Source: Nakamurella flavida (GTDB lineage Bacteria; Actinomycetota; Actinomycetes; Mycobacteriales; Nakamurellaceae). Taken from it: 64,000 nt of DNA. The position numbers were made by a program, and so were the translations under genes. Shown piece by piece: positions 19,524 through 28,509 of this stretch (the first letter of the stretch is position 1; the number at the start of each line of letters is the position of its first letter). The stretch spans positions 372,001 to 436,000 of the forward strand of contig NZ_JAUSQV010000001.1 of the NCBI RefSeq assembly GCF_030811475.1. Reading direction: 5' to 3'. Under the pieces are notes generated by a model. The model was not told where the DNA came from, ran no database searches, and was given only the letters and a program-made list of their open reading frames with translations.

Positions 19524-20909
19524 ATGACGTCCCTGAGTCCCGCTGTCCTGCTCCCCGAGCTGGTGCTCGTCGCCGGTGCCCTGGCGTGCCTCATCGGGGG
19601 GTCGTTCCTGCGTCGGACCCAGCAGTGGATGGCCCGCATCGGGGCTGTCGTCGCCCTGGCGGGCAGCATGGCGGCCGCCGGTGTCGCCCTGGCCGGCCCC
19701 GAACAGGTTGCGTTCGGCGGCAGCTACCGGACGGACCTGACGACCGGGATCGTCCGCCTCGCCGTCGCCGGGGCGACCCTCCTGGTCATCTGGCTCGGCT
19801 CGGACGAGCTGGCCGGGAGCGATCGGGAGAGCGAGACCTACACCTTGCTCCTGCTGGCCGCCACGGGCTCCATGATCCTGGGTGGGACCCAGGATCTGCT
19901 CGTCCTGGCGGTGGGTTTCCTGATCACCGGGATTCCGCTCTACGGCCTCATCGGGCTGGCCCGGGACAGGCTCAGCGCCGAGGCGACCCTGAAGACCTAC
20001 CTCATCGGCGCCCTCGCAGGCATCGTGATGCTGCTCGGGATCGTCCTGCTCGCCGGTCTCACCGGCACCAGCTCCTATTCGGCCCTGACGGACCGGTTGC
20101 CGGAGGCGCCGGCCGCGGTGGTGATCCTCGGCGCCGTCGCCGTCCTCGTCGGTCTGCTCTTCGAGGCCGGTGCGGTACCCGGACACTTCTGGGTGCCGGA
20201 CGCCACCCAGGCCTCGTCGCACACCGCCGCGGCCTTCCTCACCACGGTGCCGAAGATCGGTGCCGTGGTCGCCGTGGCGAGGGTGGTGGACGTGCTCCCG
20301 GCGGCCGCGCACCCGACGGTGCTGGTCGGCGCGGTGGCGGTGGTGACGATGACGTGGGGCAACCTGGCCGCCTACCCGCAGACCGACGCCCGTCGGCTGC
20401 TGGGGTGGTCGACCGTCAGCCAGGTCGGGTATCTCCTCGTGGCCGCCGCCCTCGGTCTCACGACCGGTGGTCCGGCGCTGCTGTTCTACCTGATCGGTTA
20501 TCCGGTCACGAACCTGGCGGCTTTCGCGGTGGTGGCGGCCGAGCCCGCCCGACGAACCCTCGCCGATCACCTCGGAATGTCCCGGACCCGCCCGGTGCTG
20601 GCCGGGTGCCTCCTGATCGCGCTCCTGGGCCTGGTGGGTACCCCACCGACCGCGATCTTCGTCGGGAAGCTGCTCGTGGCGTCCGCGGCGGCCGCCGGGG
20701 GAGCGGCGTGGCTGACGGTGATCCTGTTGGTCAACACGCTGATCAGCCTCTTCTACTACCTGCGGTGGCTGATCCTGGTCTTCCGGTCAGCACCCGACGA
20801 TCCGGGAACAGCCCTCGTTCGCCGGCCCTGGGCGACGGGTGCCGCGGTCGTCGCGGCAGCTGCGTCGGTCGTGGTCGGACTGGCCGCCGGATCGTTGCTC
20901 CCCGGATGA
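19524..20909 (+). CDS. nuoN: NuoN-like antiporter subunit with key residues replaced
   Basis: Antiporter-like subunit of 461 residues; ATG at 19524 with GGAGG just upstream. Conserved blocks: ATLKTYLIGALAG, VPGHFWVPDATQASS, FLTTVPKIGAVVAVAR, ARRLLGWSTVSQVGYLL and FVGKLLVASA. The helix 5 motif GxELxSLPLY reads GFLITGIPLY, losing the Glu. In helix 7, where E. coli NuoN has FKLSLVPFHLW, this protein has FEAGAVPGHFW, so the channel Lys is Glu. The helix 8 and helix 12 lysines remain. Proton transfer through this subunit must differ from the textbook path. Confidence 0.9.
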   Translation: MTSLSPAVLLPELVLVAGALACLIGGSFLRRTQQWMARIGAVVALAGSMAAAGVALAGPEQVAFGGSYRTDLTTGIVRLAVAGATLLVIWLGSDELAGSDRESETYTLLLLAATGSMILGGTQDLLVLAVGFLITGIPLYGLIGLARDRLSAEATLKTYLIGALAGIVMLLGIVLLAGLTGTSSYSALTDRLPEAPAAVVILGAVAVLVGLLFEAGAVPGHFWVPDATQASSHTAAAFLTTVPKIGAVVAVARVVDVLPAAAHPTVLVGAVAVVTMTWGNLAAYPQTDARRLLGWSTVSQVGYLLVAAALGLTTGGPALLFYLIGYPVTNLAAFAVVAAEPARRTLADHLGMSRTRPVLAGCLLIALLGLVGTPPTAIFVGKLLVASAAAAGGAAWLTVILLVNTLISLFYYLRWLILVFRSAPDDPGTALVRRPWATGAAVVAAAASVVVGLAAGSLLPG

Positions 20910-20979
20910 TCCGGAGGTGCCGGGGGAGCAGCCTCTCCGGGCGGTGGGGCCCGGCGGACAGCCGGCTCGGAAACCCTGC

Positions 20980-20999
20980 GCGGGCCCTCGCGGGCCCGC
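20980..20999. terminator. Bidirectional hairpin between nuoN and the ROK kinase gene
   Basis: An 8-bp GC stem (20980-20987 with 20992-20999) with a 4-base loop lies between two converging genes. Confidence 0.45.
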
Positions 21000-21018
21000 C
21001 CCCCGCCGACAGCCGCCC

Positions 21019-21978
21019 TCAGTGTCCGATGACCGATGCCCGGGCCAGTGCCGCTGCTCCGACGACCCCCGCGTCGTCACCGAGTGTGGAGACGACGAAC
21101 TGCAGATCAGGGTGCGGCTGCAGCACCCAGGGTCTGGTGGCCGAACCGATCCGGTCGGCCAGCGGTTGACCCAACTTCTCGGCCAGGCCCCCGCCGATCA
21201 CCACCAGCTCGAGATCGAGCAGGTTCAGACAGGAGCCGACGGCCAGACCGATGCCGGCGACGGCGGCGTCGATCAGTTCGTGCGCCATCTCGTCCCCCTC
21301 GTCCAGGGCGCGAGCCCACACCTTGGACGTCAGCCGGGGCTTTCCCTCGTCCTGCTGGATGTCGAACAGACTGGTCGACCGACCGGCTTCCACCAGCGCA
21401 GACGCGATCCTGGCCATGGATCGCCGACCGGCGTACGCCTCGACGCACCCACGACGTCCGCAGCTGCACAGCGCACCGTCCGCGCGGATGATCACATGGC
21501 CCAGCTCGCCCGCTGCGCCGCGGGCACCGTGGTAGGGCCGCCCGTCGAGAATGAGTCCACCCCCGATGCCGGTGCCCATCCAGACCCCCAGGGCGTTGGT
21601 TGCCCCCTTGGCCGCCCCGTCCAACCACTCCCCGAGGAGTCCCACGTCCGCGTCGTTGCCCAGGGCGACCGGGACTCCCAGGCGATCGGCCAGCTCGGAG
21701 TCCACAGCGACGTGTTCGTGCCAGTTCTCCAGGTTGGGCACGGTCAGGACCCGACCGTCGTGCACGACGCCGGGAATTCCCACCCCGACCGCAGCGGGCT
21801 CCGCGCCCATCGACCGCACGAGATCTGCGATCGCGGTGAGGACCTCCTCCGGGCCCCCGTCCGGCGTGGCCACCTTGCCCCGGGCGCGCACCTCGTGCCC
21901 GTCACCCACCAGGCCGACCTCGATGTTCGTCCCACCGACGTCGACCCCGGCGACCAGCAGCTCCTCGGTTCCGCTCAT
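21019..21978 (-). CDS. ROK family sugar kinase, glucokinase-like
   Basis: Cytoplasmic ROK kinase, most likely glucokinase, making glucose 6-phosphate. The start at 21978 gives MSGTEELLVAGVDVGGTNIE, with the phosphate-binding DVGGTN motif at residues 14-19. Sugar-binding block GNDADVGLLGEW, catalytic Asp within it, then the zinc motif CSCGRRGCVEAYAG (CxCGxxGCxE) near residue 165. A GIGGGLILDG ATP block is also present. 319 residues, normal. The frame is open to 22131, but the extension has no family content. Mannose, allose or other hexose kinases of the family cannot be excluded. Confidence 0.88.
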   Translation of the reverse strand: MSGTEELLVAGVDVGGTNIEVGLVGDGHEVRARGKVATPDGGPEEVLTAIADLVRSMGAEPAAVGVGIPGVVHDGRVLTVPNLENWHEHVAVDSELADRLGVPVALGNDADVGLLGEWLDGAAKGATNALGVWMGTGIGGGLILDGRPYHGARGAAGELGHVIIRADGALCSCGRRGCVEAYAGRRSMARIASALVEAGRSTSLFDIQQDEGKPRLTSKVWARALDEGDEMAHELIDAAVAGIGLAVGSCLNLLDLELVVIGGGLAEKLGQPLADRIGSATRPWVLQPHPDLQFVVSTLGDDAGVVGAAALARASVIGH

Positions 21979-22679
21979 CGTCTCGGCACACAGTTCTCGC
22001 TCGGCATCATGGTTCCTGTCTCCTGTTCTGATTCCCTCGATCCCCAGCCCGTCGGGCCTTCGGGTGCGAGCCGATCCCTCCGTCACCGTCGGCCCCGTGA
22101 TCGGTACTGCCGCGCGGGCCACCGCGAGCATGGCCCCAGGATGCTCGGCACTCCACCACCCACCGCGGTGGCCCAGCTCGATGGTCGGGTTCGTCTCCAG
22201 GATGTACCCCCGGAACTCAGCGACGAACCGGGCGGCTCGCTCGAGGTGGCCACCGTCCGACGCGACAGAGCAGCGCCGAGCGAAGAGGAGAGCCCCGGAT
22301 GCGCCGGTCGGCGGCGGTCACCCCCCGACCCGTCGAGACCGGACACCCACCGTGAGCTCCGCCCCGGCGGACGCAGAGCTGCCGAGGTACCTCCCGTTCG
22401 GTATCCGGCCGCGAACGGATCCGCCCGGCACCGTCCGCCCGGACCACCCCGGCGGAGCGGTGCCATGATGGCGGGGACGTCGGGCTGCCACAGTTGCAGG
22501 TGCGAGCGCCCGCCAGGCCGGCTCACGAACCGGGACCTGCAGCGTCCTCAGGTCGTCCCACGGCCGCTCGAGTGCTCCACCGCCCGAACGGATTCTCCCC
22601 GCGGTGAGGCGAAAGGGCAGGGTCCGACCACGCCGGACGGCGTTCCGCGTACTCGCCCACACAGGGGAAGGCACTCGAC
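21979..22679. other. Intergenic region, 701 bases, divergent promoters expected
   Basis: It separates the leftward ROK gene from the rightward DUF421 gene. Open frames exist on both strands but none has recognisable content or a convincing ribosome site; they look like GC-driven shadows. I see no RNA gene or clear repeat. Confidence 0.4.
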
Positions 22680-23192
22680 ATGTTCTACGACAACCTGTCC
22701 GGCATCTACCGCGTGCTGATCGTCGGTCCACTGGGCTACATCTGGCTGATCGCCGTTCTCCGGGTCACCGGCAAGAGGACCTTGGCCCAGTTGAGCGCCT
22801 TCGACTTCATCGTGACCGTCGCGCTCGGTTCGACACTCGCCTCCATGGTGCTGACGAAATCGGTGGCCTGGGCCGAGGGAGCCGTCGGTCTGGCCGTCCT
22901 GGCCCTTCTCCAGCTGGCGGCCGCCTGGATGTCCGTCCGCTTCACCTGGATCCGGCGAGGACTGACATCGTCCCCCACAGTGCTCGTCCGTGACGGAGTC
23001 GTCCTCGAGGCCGTTCTGCGGGAGCAGCGGATCACCGAGCAGGGTGTCCTGCAGGCGATGCGCGCAGCCGGGGTGGGCGGGACGGAGCTGGTCGCCGCGG
23101 TCGTCCTGGAGACCAACGGCACCTTGAGTGTGATCACCGTCGAGCAGGCGGGAAGCCGGGACGCGATTCCCGCCCCTCACGACCCCGCTTGA
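22680..23192 (+). CDS. DUF421 (YetF-like) membrane protein
   Basis: Membrane protein of the DUF421/YetF family, function unknown, often stress-linked in Gram-positive bacteria. Three hydrophobic helices at about residues 12-32, 44-62 and 66-85 are followed by a soluble domain. Family motifs: RVTGKRTLAQLSAFDFIVTV and the C-terminal MRAAGVGGTELVAAVVLETN then LSVI. ATG at 22680 with GGGGAAGG about 8 bases upstream. 170 residues is a normal short form. Confidence 0.86.
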   Translation: MFYDNLSGIYRVLIVGPLGYIWLIAVLRVTGKRTLAQLSAFDFIVTVALGSTLASMVLTKSVAWAEGAVGLAVLALLQLAAAWMSVRFTWIRRGLTSSPTVLVRDGVVLEAVLREQRITEQGVLQAMRAAGVGGTELVAAVVLETNGTLSVITVEQAGSRDAIPAPHDPA

Positions 23193-23297
23193 CCGGCGGC
23201 CCGCTGTTCTCGGCCGTCCACCAGGGCCGTGTGGGTGGTGGTGCGGGCTCAGGGCACAATCGGACTGCGTCAGCCCTGCACGGGAAAGAGGTTTGCC

Positions 23298-23909
23298 ATG
23301 ACCGGACCGACCCGCGGTTTCTTCGGCCGCACCCGCACGGAGCGCGACCCCCGGCTGCCTCCCGGCCAGTACGACACCGGATCCGGATGGCCGGTACTGA
23401 CCGCCGAGGTCACCCCGCACCTGGATCCGCAGAAGTGGACGTTCACCATCGACGGCCTGGTGGAGAACCCGACCACCTGGACGTGGGACGAGATGCACGC
23501 CCTGCCCCAGTCGGAGTACCAGGGCGACATCCACTGCGTGACCACCTGGTCCAAGCTCGCCACCAGCTTCGGCGGCGTCTCCCTCGACGGCCTGCTGGCC
23601 ACGGCCCGTCCGCTCCCCGAAGCGTCCTTCGTCATGGCCACGTCGACCACCAAGTACACGACGAACCTGCCGCTGGCCGACATCCAGGACGGCAAGGCGT
23701 GGGTGGCGTGGTCGCACGAGGGCAAGGCGCTGACCCGCGAGCACGGCGGGCCCGTCCGCCTGCTGGTGCCCCATCTGTACTTCTGGAAGAGCGCGAAGTG
23801 GGTGACCCGGCTGACGCTGATGGACCACGACGAGCCGGGCTTCTGGGAACGCAACGGCTACCACGACCGGGGCGACCCCTGGGCCGAGCAGCGGTACCAG
23901 GGTGACTGA
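23298..23909 (+). CDS. Sulfite oxidase-like molybdopterin oxidoreductase
   Basis: Sulfite oxidase/MsrP fold protein binding a molybdopterin cofactor. The 203-residue product carries DIHCVTTWSKLATSF near residue 77, where the Cys is the molybdenum ligand, and PHLYFWKSAKWVTRL later, both typical. There is no signal peptide or membrane helix, so it is cytoplasmic, unlike MsrP. ATG at 23298 follows GGGAAAGAGG. The next gene, a flavin reductase, overlaps it by 8 bases and is the likely electron partner. The substrate is unknown. Confidence 0.87.
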   Translation: MTGPTRGFFGRTRTERDPRLPPGQYDTGSGWPVLTAEVTPHLDPQKWTFTIDGLVENPTTWTWDEMHALPQSEYQGDIHCVTTWSKLATSFGGVSLDGLLATARPLPEASFVMATSTTKYTTNLPLADIQDGKAWVAWSHEGKALTREHGGPVRLLVPHLYFWKSAKWVTRLTLMDHDEPGFWERNGYHDRGDPWAEQRYQGD

Positions 23910-24669
23910 CCCCTCCATGCCTGCCTCCTCCCTCCCCGGCGCGACCGCCGGATCGGACGCGGCCATCCTGCGTCCGGGACGCGCGCCGGCCGGTGGTTGG
24001 CGAACCGCCACGGTGCGGGAGGTCGCCCATCCCACGCCGCGAACGGCGATGATCCGGCTCGACGTGCCGGCCCGGGTGGACCATCTCCCGGGCCAGCACT
24101 ACGTGGTCCGGTTGACCGCCCCGGACGGGTACACCGCCTCCCGGTCGTACTCGGTGGCGTCCCCGCCGTCGGACCCGTTGATCGAGCTGCTGGTCGAGCG
24201 GCTGGACGACGGCGAGGTGTCCGGGTTCCTGGCCGATGTACTGGCTCCCGGCGACACGCTGGAGGTCCGGGGACCCATCGGCGGTTGGTTCGTCTGGGAC
24301 GCCGATCGGCCGGCCGTCGCCGTCGGCGGCGGCACGGGGGTGGTCCCGCTGGTCGCCATGCTGCGGCACGCCCGTGACCGTGGCCGCCCCGAGCTGTTCA
24401 CGATGGTCGCGGCCGCGGGCCGCTGGGCCGACCTGCCCTACGCCGAGGAGCTGGCCGCCGCGGGTGCGCGCATCGTGCTGTCCCGGGAGGACCGGCCCGA
24501 GCGACCCGCCGGCCGGATCGGGCTCGACGACCTCCCCGACCTCACCGCGGGTCCCACGGTCTTCGTCTGCGGGTCCGCCGCGTTCGCCGAGGCGGCCAGT
24601 TCATTGGCCGTCCGGGCCGGGGCCGACGAGGACTCCGTGCGGGTGGAGAGGTTCGGGCCCAGTGGCTGA
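23902..24669 (+). CDS. FAD/NAD(P)-binding ferredoxin reductase-like protein
   Basis: Oxidoreductase of the ferredoxin-NADP reductase superfamily, 255 residues. FAD block: SRSYSVASPPSDP (RxYS type) near residue 75; NAD(P) block: GGGTGVVPLVAMLRHA near residue 138; C-terminal VFVCGSAAFAEA. No Fe-S or heme domain is attached. GTG start at 23902 overlaps the molybdopterin gene, and its own end overlaps the next GTG by 8 bases. The fixed overlap pattern supports a three-gene operon. Probably feeds electrons to or from the molybdoenzyme. Confidence 0.87.
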   Translation: MTDPSMPASSLPGATAGSDAAILRPGRAPAGGWRTATVREVAHPTPRTAMIRLDVPARVDHLPGQHYVVRLTAPDGYTASRSYSVASPPSDPLIELLVERLDDGEVSGFLADVLAPGDTLEVRGPIGGWFVWDADRPAVAVGGGTGVVPLVAMLRHARDRGRPELFTMVAAAGRWADLPYAEELAAAGARIVLSREDRPERPAGRIGLDDLPDLTAGPTVFVCGSAAFAEAASSLAVRAGADEDSVRVERFGPSG

Positions 24670-26347
24670 GCCCACCGTCACCACCGTCACCACCGACGGC
24701 CCGACCGGCCCGACGAGCCCGGTGGGCCCGGTGGGTGACGCCGAGCCCGGCCCGTACAGCGTCACGATGCGCGACGACGACCCGCGCCTGGCCCGCCGGC
24801 AGCCCGAGGACGGTAGCGATTCCCGGGACGCCGGGATGGGTCGGAGCGGGGTGCAGGACGCGACCGAGGGGGCGTTCCGGGACGACCTGGAACGCATCCG
24901 GTTCTCGCCGTACTTCTCCCGGCTGGCCGCCGTCACCCAGGTCATCTCCCAGGGCGCCGCCGGGCAGGTCGTGCACAACCGGCTGACGCACACCATCAAG
25001 GTCACCTCGGTGGCCCGGGCCATCGCCGTCAGCCTGCGCAACGGCCCGCACCGGGCGCTGCTGGACGAGCTCGGCGGCTGCGACCCGGTGGTCGTGCAGG
25101 CCGCGGCGAGCGCCCACGATCTCGGCCACCCGCCGTTCGGGCATCTGGGCGAGCGCATCCTGGACCGGATCGCGCGCAACAGGTTCGGGCTCGCCGACGG
25201 CTTCGAGGGCAACGCGCAGACCTTCCGGATCCTCACCGAGCTCGACGTGCACGGGTACAGCGGGGAGGGGCTCAACCTGACCGCCGCGGTCCGGGCCGCG
25301 GTCCTGAAGTACCCGTGGGCCCGGCACCACGTCCCCGATCCGCACCCGAGCTCGATGGACGCCGCGCCCCGCGGTGGCGGGCCCGGTGAGGACGGACCGG
25401 GATCGGCGAAGTACTCCGCGTACGTGCTCGACCTGTCGGAGATGCTGGACGTGCTGTCCGCGTATCCGCGGATCGGCCCGCTGCGGCAGACGGTGGAGTG
25501 CTCGGTGATGGACATCGCCGACGACATCGCCTACTCCCTGCACGATCTCGACGACTTCCACCGCGCCGGAGTGCTGCAGCACGCGTCGGTGGCCGCGGAG
25601 TTCCGGGCCTGGACGCGCCGACGCACCGCGTTCGAGGCGGCATCGACCGCCGACCTGTTGCACAGGGAACGCCGGCCCGGATACTCCCTCGAGCTGATGC
25701 GCCGCCGCCTCGCGGTGAAGGACGCCTGGGTCTTCGACGACGAGTGCTTCGAGGTGGCTGTCGGCCGCGTGGCCACCGATCTCGTCGACGGACTGCTCGC
25801 CGTCCCGTTCGACTCGTCGTTGGACGCCGAGCGGTCGGTGGGGTCGTTCACCGCCTCGTGGATCACCCATCTCCGCGAGTCCGTCACGGTCTCCGCCGAC
25901 CCGGCGGTGCGGTCGGCCCATGTCGAGCTCGGCCGACAGGGGTGGCACGAGGTGGCCGTGCTCAAGTTCGTGCACCAACGGTTCGTCCTGCATCGGCCGG
26001 ATCTGGCCATGTACCAGCGCGGGCAGGCAGAGGTGCTGACCCGGCTGGTCGCCGACCTGGAGTCCTGGCTCACCGACCCGATCGACGCCGGCCGGGCGCC
26101 GCGCCGGCTGGTCGACCTCGTCGAGCTGGCCACCACCGACTACCGCCGAGTGGCCGAACAAGACCCGGCCCTGCTCGTCGACCCGCTGGGTGACCCGGCG
26201 CACTCCCGCGACGACGTCATCCGACTGGGTCGCGGCCGCGGCATCATCGACTACGTCGCCTCGCTGACCGACGACCGCGCCGCCGCGTCGTCCGCCACTC
26301 TGGCCGGGTGGAGCGGGCAGCTGTGGGACGCCGGTTCGGCTCTCTGA
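24662..26347 (+). CDS. dGTPase-like HD-domain deoxynucleotide triphosphohydrolase
   Basis: HD-domain phosphohydrolase of the dGTP triphosphohydrolase family, releasing triphosphate from dNTPs. Metal-binding residues: His in VHNRLTHTIKVTSVAR, the HD pair in ASAHDLGHPPFGHLGE, and Asp in MDIADDIAYSLHDLDD. The GTG at 24662 keeps the 8-base overlap with the previous gene; an ATG at 24767 removes a Pro/Thr-rich tail and starts closer to the conserved region. 561 residues from the GTG. A functional link with the two redox genes upstream is not obvious. Confidence 0.9.
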   Translation: MAEPTVTTVTTDGPTGPTSPVGPVGDAEPGPYSVTMRDDDPRLARRQPEDGSDSRDAGMGRSGVQDATEGAFRDDLERIRFSPYFSRLAAVTQVISQGAAGQVVHNRLTHTIKVTSVARAIAVSLRNGPHRALLDELGGCDPVVVQAAASAHDLGHPPFGHLGERILDRIARNRFGLADGFEGNAQTFRILTELDVHGYSGEGLNLTAAVRAAVLKYPWARHHVPDPHPSSMDAAPRGGGPGEDGPGSAKYSAYVLDLSEMLDVLSAYPRIGPLRQTVECSVMDIADDIAYSLHDLDDFHRAGVLQHASVAAEFRAWTRRRTAFEAASTADLLHRERRPGYSLELMRRRLAVKDAWVFDDECFEVAVGRVATDLVDGLLAVPFDSSLDAERSVGSFTASWITHLRESVTVSADPAVRSAHVELGRQGWHEVAVLKFVHQRFVLHRPDLAMYQRGQAEVLTRLVADLESWLTDPIDAGRAPRRLVDLVELATTDYRRVAEQDPALLVDPLGDPAHSRDDVIRLGRGRGIIDYVASLTDDRAAASSATLAGWSGQLWDAGSAL

Positions 26348-26662
26348 CGGCCCGTGCCCGAGCATTCCGGAAGCGCGATCGGGGATCGGGCGTGCGTGCT
26401 CGCTTGCCGCCCAAGGGTGTCCCCGTCAGGTCGTCCCCGAGGCGATCCCCAGCGCGTCACCGGATCACCACGGCGGCGCAGTCAGTGCCCGGTCGATCAC
26501 GAACAGCACACTCGGCCCGGGTTGCCTCCCGAACGACTCCGTGGACGACCACCCACCCGCCCGCCTGTGTGCACCTGCCGGGTCGGGCTTACCGAGGCGA
26601 TGCATGTCTCATCGTGCCGTGCCGGTTGACCGGATCCGAGCTCGGGCGGGCACCATGACCCG
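26348..26662 (+). other. Intergenic region, 315 bases
   Basis: No gene or clear structured element seen. It probably contains the promoter of the BCCT transporter gene. Confidence 0.4.
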
Positions 26663-28492
26663 ATGGCTTCCTCTGAACCACCCGCGACGATCCCCGAAAA
26701 GCCAGAGAAAAATCCTGACGAACCGGCTGATTCGCGCGCTCCGCACCTGAAGAAGTGGGTGTTCTGGCCGGCGGCGCTGACCGTTCTGGGTTTCGTCGCG
26801 TTCACCCTGACCGCACCGTCTGCGGCCGAGGCGCTGTTCCTCGGATTGCAGGACACCATCGTGATGAACTTCAGCTGGTATTACGTCCTGATCGTGGCGT
26901 TCTTCGTCGGGTTCGCCCTGTTCGTGGGCTTCGGGCGCTGGGGCTCCATCAGGTTGGGCAAGGACACCGATGAGCCGGAGTTCTCCACCGGGTCGTGGTT
27001 CGCCCTGCTGTTCGCCGCCGGGATGGGTATCGGCCTGGTCTTCTACGGGGTGTCCGAGCCGCTGAGCCACTTCGCCTCACCGCGTCCCGGAGTGACGGGG
27101 ACGCAGGAGCAGCTCGCCCAACAGGCCATCACCCAGACCTACCTGCACTGGGGTCTGCACGCCTGGGCCATCTACGTCGTCCTGGGCCTCGCCCTGGCCT
27201 ACGCCATCCACCGCCGCGGGCGCCCGGTCTCGATCCGCTGGGCACTGGAGCCGTTGCTGGGACGCCGGGTGCACGGCGGCTGGGGGAACCTCGTGGACGT
27301 CCTCGCCCTGGTCGGGACCCTGTTCGGGGTCGCCACCTCACTCGGGCTCGGCGTCATCCAGATCGGCTCCGGACTGCAGAGCGCAGGCATCGCCGACAGC
27401 GGGACCGTCCAGCAGATCGCGATCATCGCCGTGGTCACCGCAGTCACCATCGTCTCGCTGGTCACCGGTGTGAACAAGGGGATGAAGATCCTGTCGAATT
27501 TCAACCTGCTGCTCGCTGCCGGCCTCCTGCTGTTCATCCTCATCGTCGGCCCGACGCAGTTCCTCCTGCGTGACTTCGTCCAATCCGTCGGCGCCTACCT
27601 GCAGAGCATCGTGGGCATGTCGTTCAACGTCACAGCCCAGCAGGGCGCTGCCGGCGAGGCATGGCAGGGCGCCTGGACGACCTTCTACTGGGGCTGGTGG
27701 ATGTCCTGGGCGCCGTTCGTGGGGATCTTCATCGCCCGCATCTCCAAGGGGCGCACCGTGCGGCAGTTCGTCGCCGGAGTCCTCCTGGTACCCACGCTGC
27801 TGACCCTCCTGTGGTTCGCCGTCCTGGGAGGCGCTGCGATCCATCGGCAGACCGACGGCATCGGGGGGTTGATCGGCCCGGATGGATCCGTGGACGTCGA
27901 GGGCTCGCTGTTCGGTCTGCTCCGGGGGTTCCCCGGCGGATCCGTTCTGGCCGTCGGGGCGATCCTGCTGATCGGGGTCTTCTTCGTCACCTCGTCGGAC
28001 TCGGGGGCCTTGGTCATGGCGATGCTGGCCTCCGGTGGGCAGATCTCTCCCCGGACCTGGTTGCGGGTGTTCTTCGCGGTCGTGGCGGCCCTGTTGGCGG
28101 TCGCTCTGCTCCTCACCGGCGGCCTCGACGCCCTGAAGACCGCGGCGATCATCACCGCACTGCCCTTCAGCGTCGTCATGCTGCTGGCCTGCTGGTCCAC
28201 CGGCTTGGCCTTCGCCCGGGAACGACGGGCCTACGACAAGGCCGAACGGGACGTCCTGCTCGAACGCGTCGGCGCCCACTACGGCCTCGAGGTCGACGCA
28301 CCCATGCAGGAAGGCATCCACACCGGTCTCACCCGGCCATGGAGGGCCGTCAGGAAACGCGTACGGGGCGAAGATCGAGCACCTGAGGCGCGCACGGGTG
28401 GGAGGACGGACGTCGAACGGGACCAGCACCCACCCGCTGCTCGAGCGCACCTGGAGGGGGCCGCAGTGCCGGGTCCCGATCGCCCGCGCTGA
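26663..28492 (+). CDS. BCCT family betaine/choline/carnitine transporter
   Basis: Sodium- or proton-coupled osmolyte importer with 12 expected membrane helices. Family signatures: GRWGSIRLGKDTDEPEFS then WFALLFAAGMGIGLVFYGVS near residue 110, the Trp-rich helix TTFYWGWWMSWAPFVGIFIA near residue 340, and VTSSDSGALVMAMLASGG near residue 445. The glycine-rich GMGIG motif supports sodium coupling by comparison with BetP. A C-terminal tail of about 95 charged residues is present, as in osmosensing BetP-type carriers. 609 residues. Substrate (betaine, choline or ectoine) cannot be told. Confidence 0.9.
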   Translation: MASSEPPATIPEKPEKNPDEPADSRAPHLKKWVFWPAALTVLGFVAFTLTAPSAAEALFLGLQDTIVMNFSWYYVLIVAFFVGFALFVGFGRWGSIRLGKDTDEPEFSTGSWFALLFAAGMGIGLVFYGVSEPLSHFASPRPGVTGTQEQLAQQAITQTYLHWGLHAWAIYVVLGLALAYAIHRRGRPVSIRWALEPLLGRRVHGGWGNLVDVLALVGTLFGVATSLGLGVIQIGSGLQSAGIADSGTVQQIAIIAVVTAVTIVSLVTGVNKGMKILSNFNLLLAAGLLLFILIVGPTQFLLRDFVQSVGAYLQSIVGMSFNVTAQQGAAGEAWQGAWTTFYWGWWMSWAPFVGIFIARISKGRTVRQFVAGVLLVPTLLTLLWFAVLGGAAIHRQTDGIGGLIGPDGSVDVEGSLFGLLRGFPGGSVLAVGAILLIGVFFVTSSDSGALVMAMLASGGQISPRTWLRVFFAVVAALLAVALLLTGGLDALKTAAIITALPFSVVMLLACWSTGLAFARERRAYDKAERDVLLERVGAHYGLEVDAPMQEGIHTGLTRPWRAVRKRVRGEDRAPEARTGGRTDVERDQHPPAARAHLEGAAVPGPDRPR

Positions 28493-28509
28493 TCCGAACA
28501 GCGCCCGCG

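Noticed and set aside
17936-19669. A 577-residue leftward open frame opposite nuoM
   Set aside because: Composition of a GC shadow, no domain, opposite to a well supported antiporter subunit.
21979-22679. Possible small RNA or gene in the ROK-DUF421 gap
   Set aside because: No hairpin-terminator pair, tRNA-like fold or supported start was found; left as an intergenic region.
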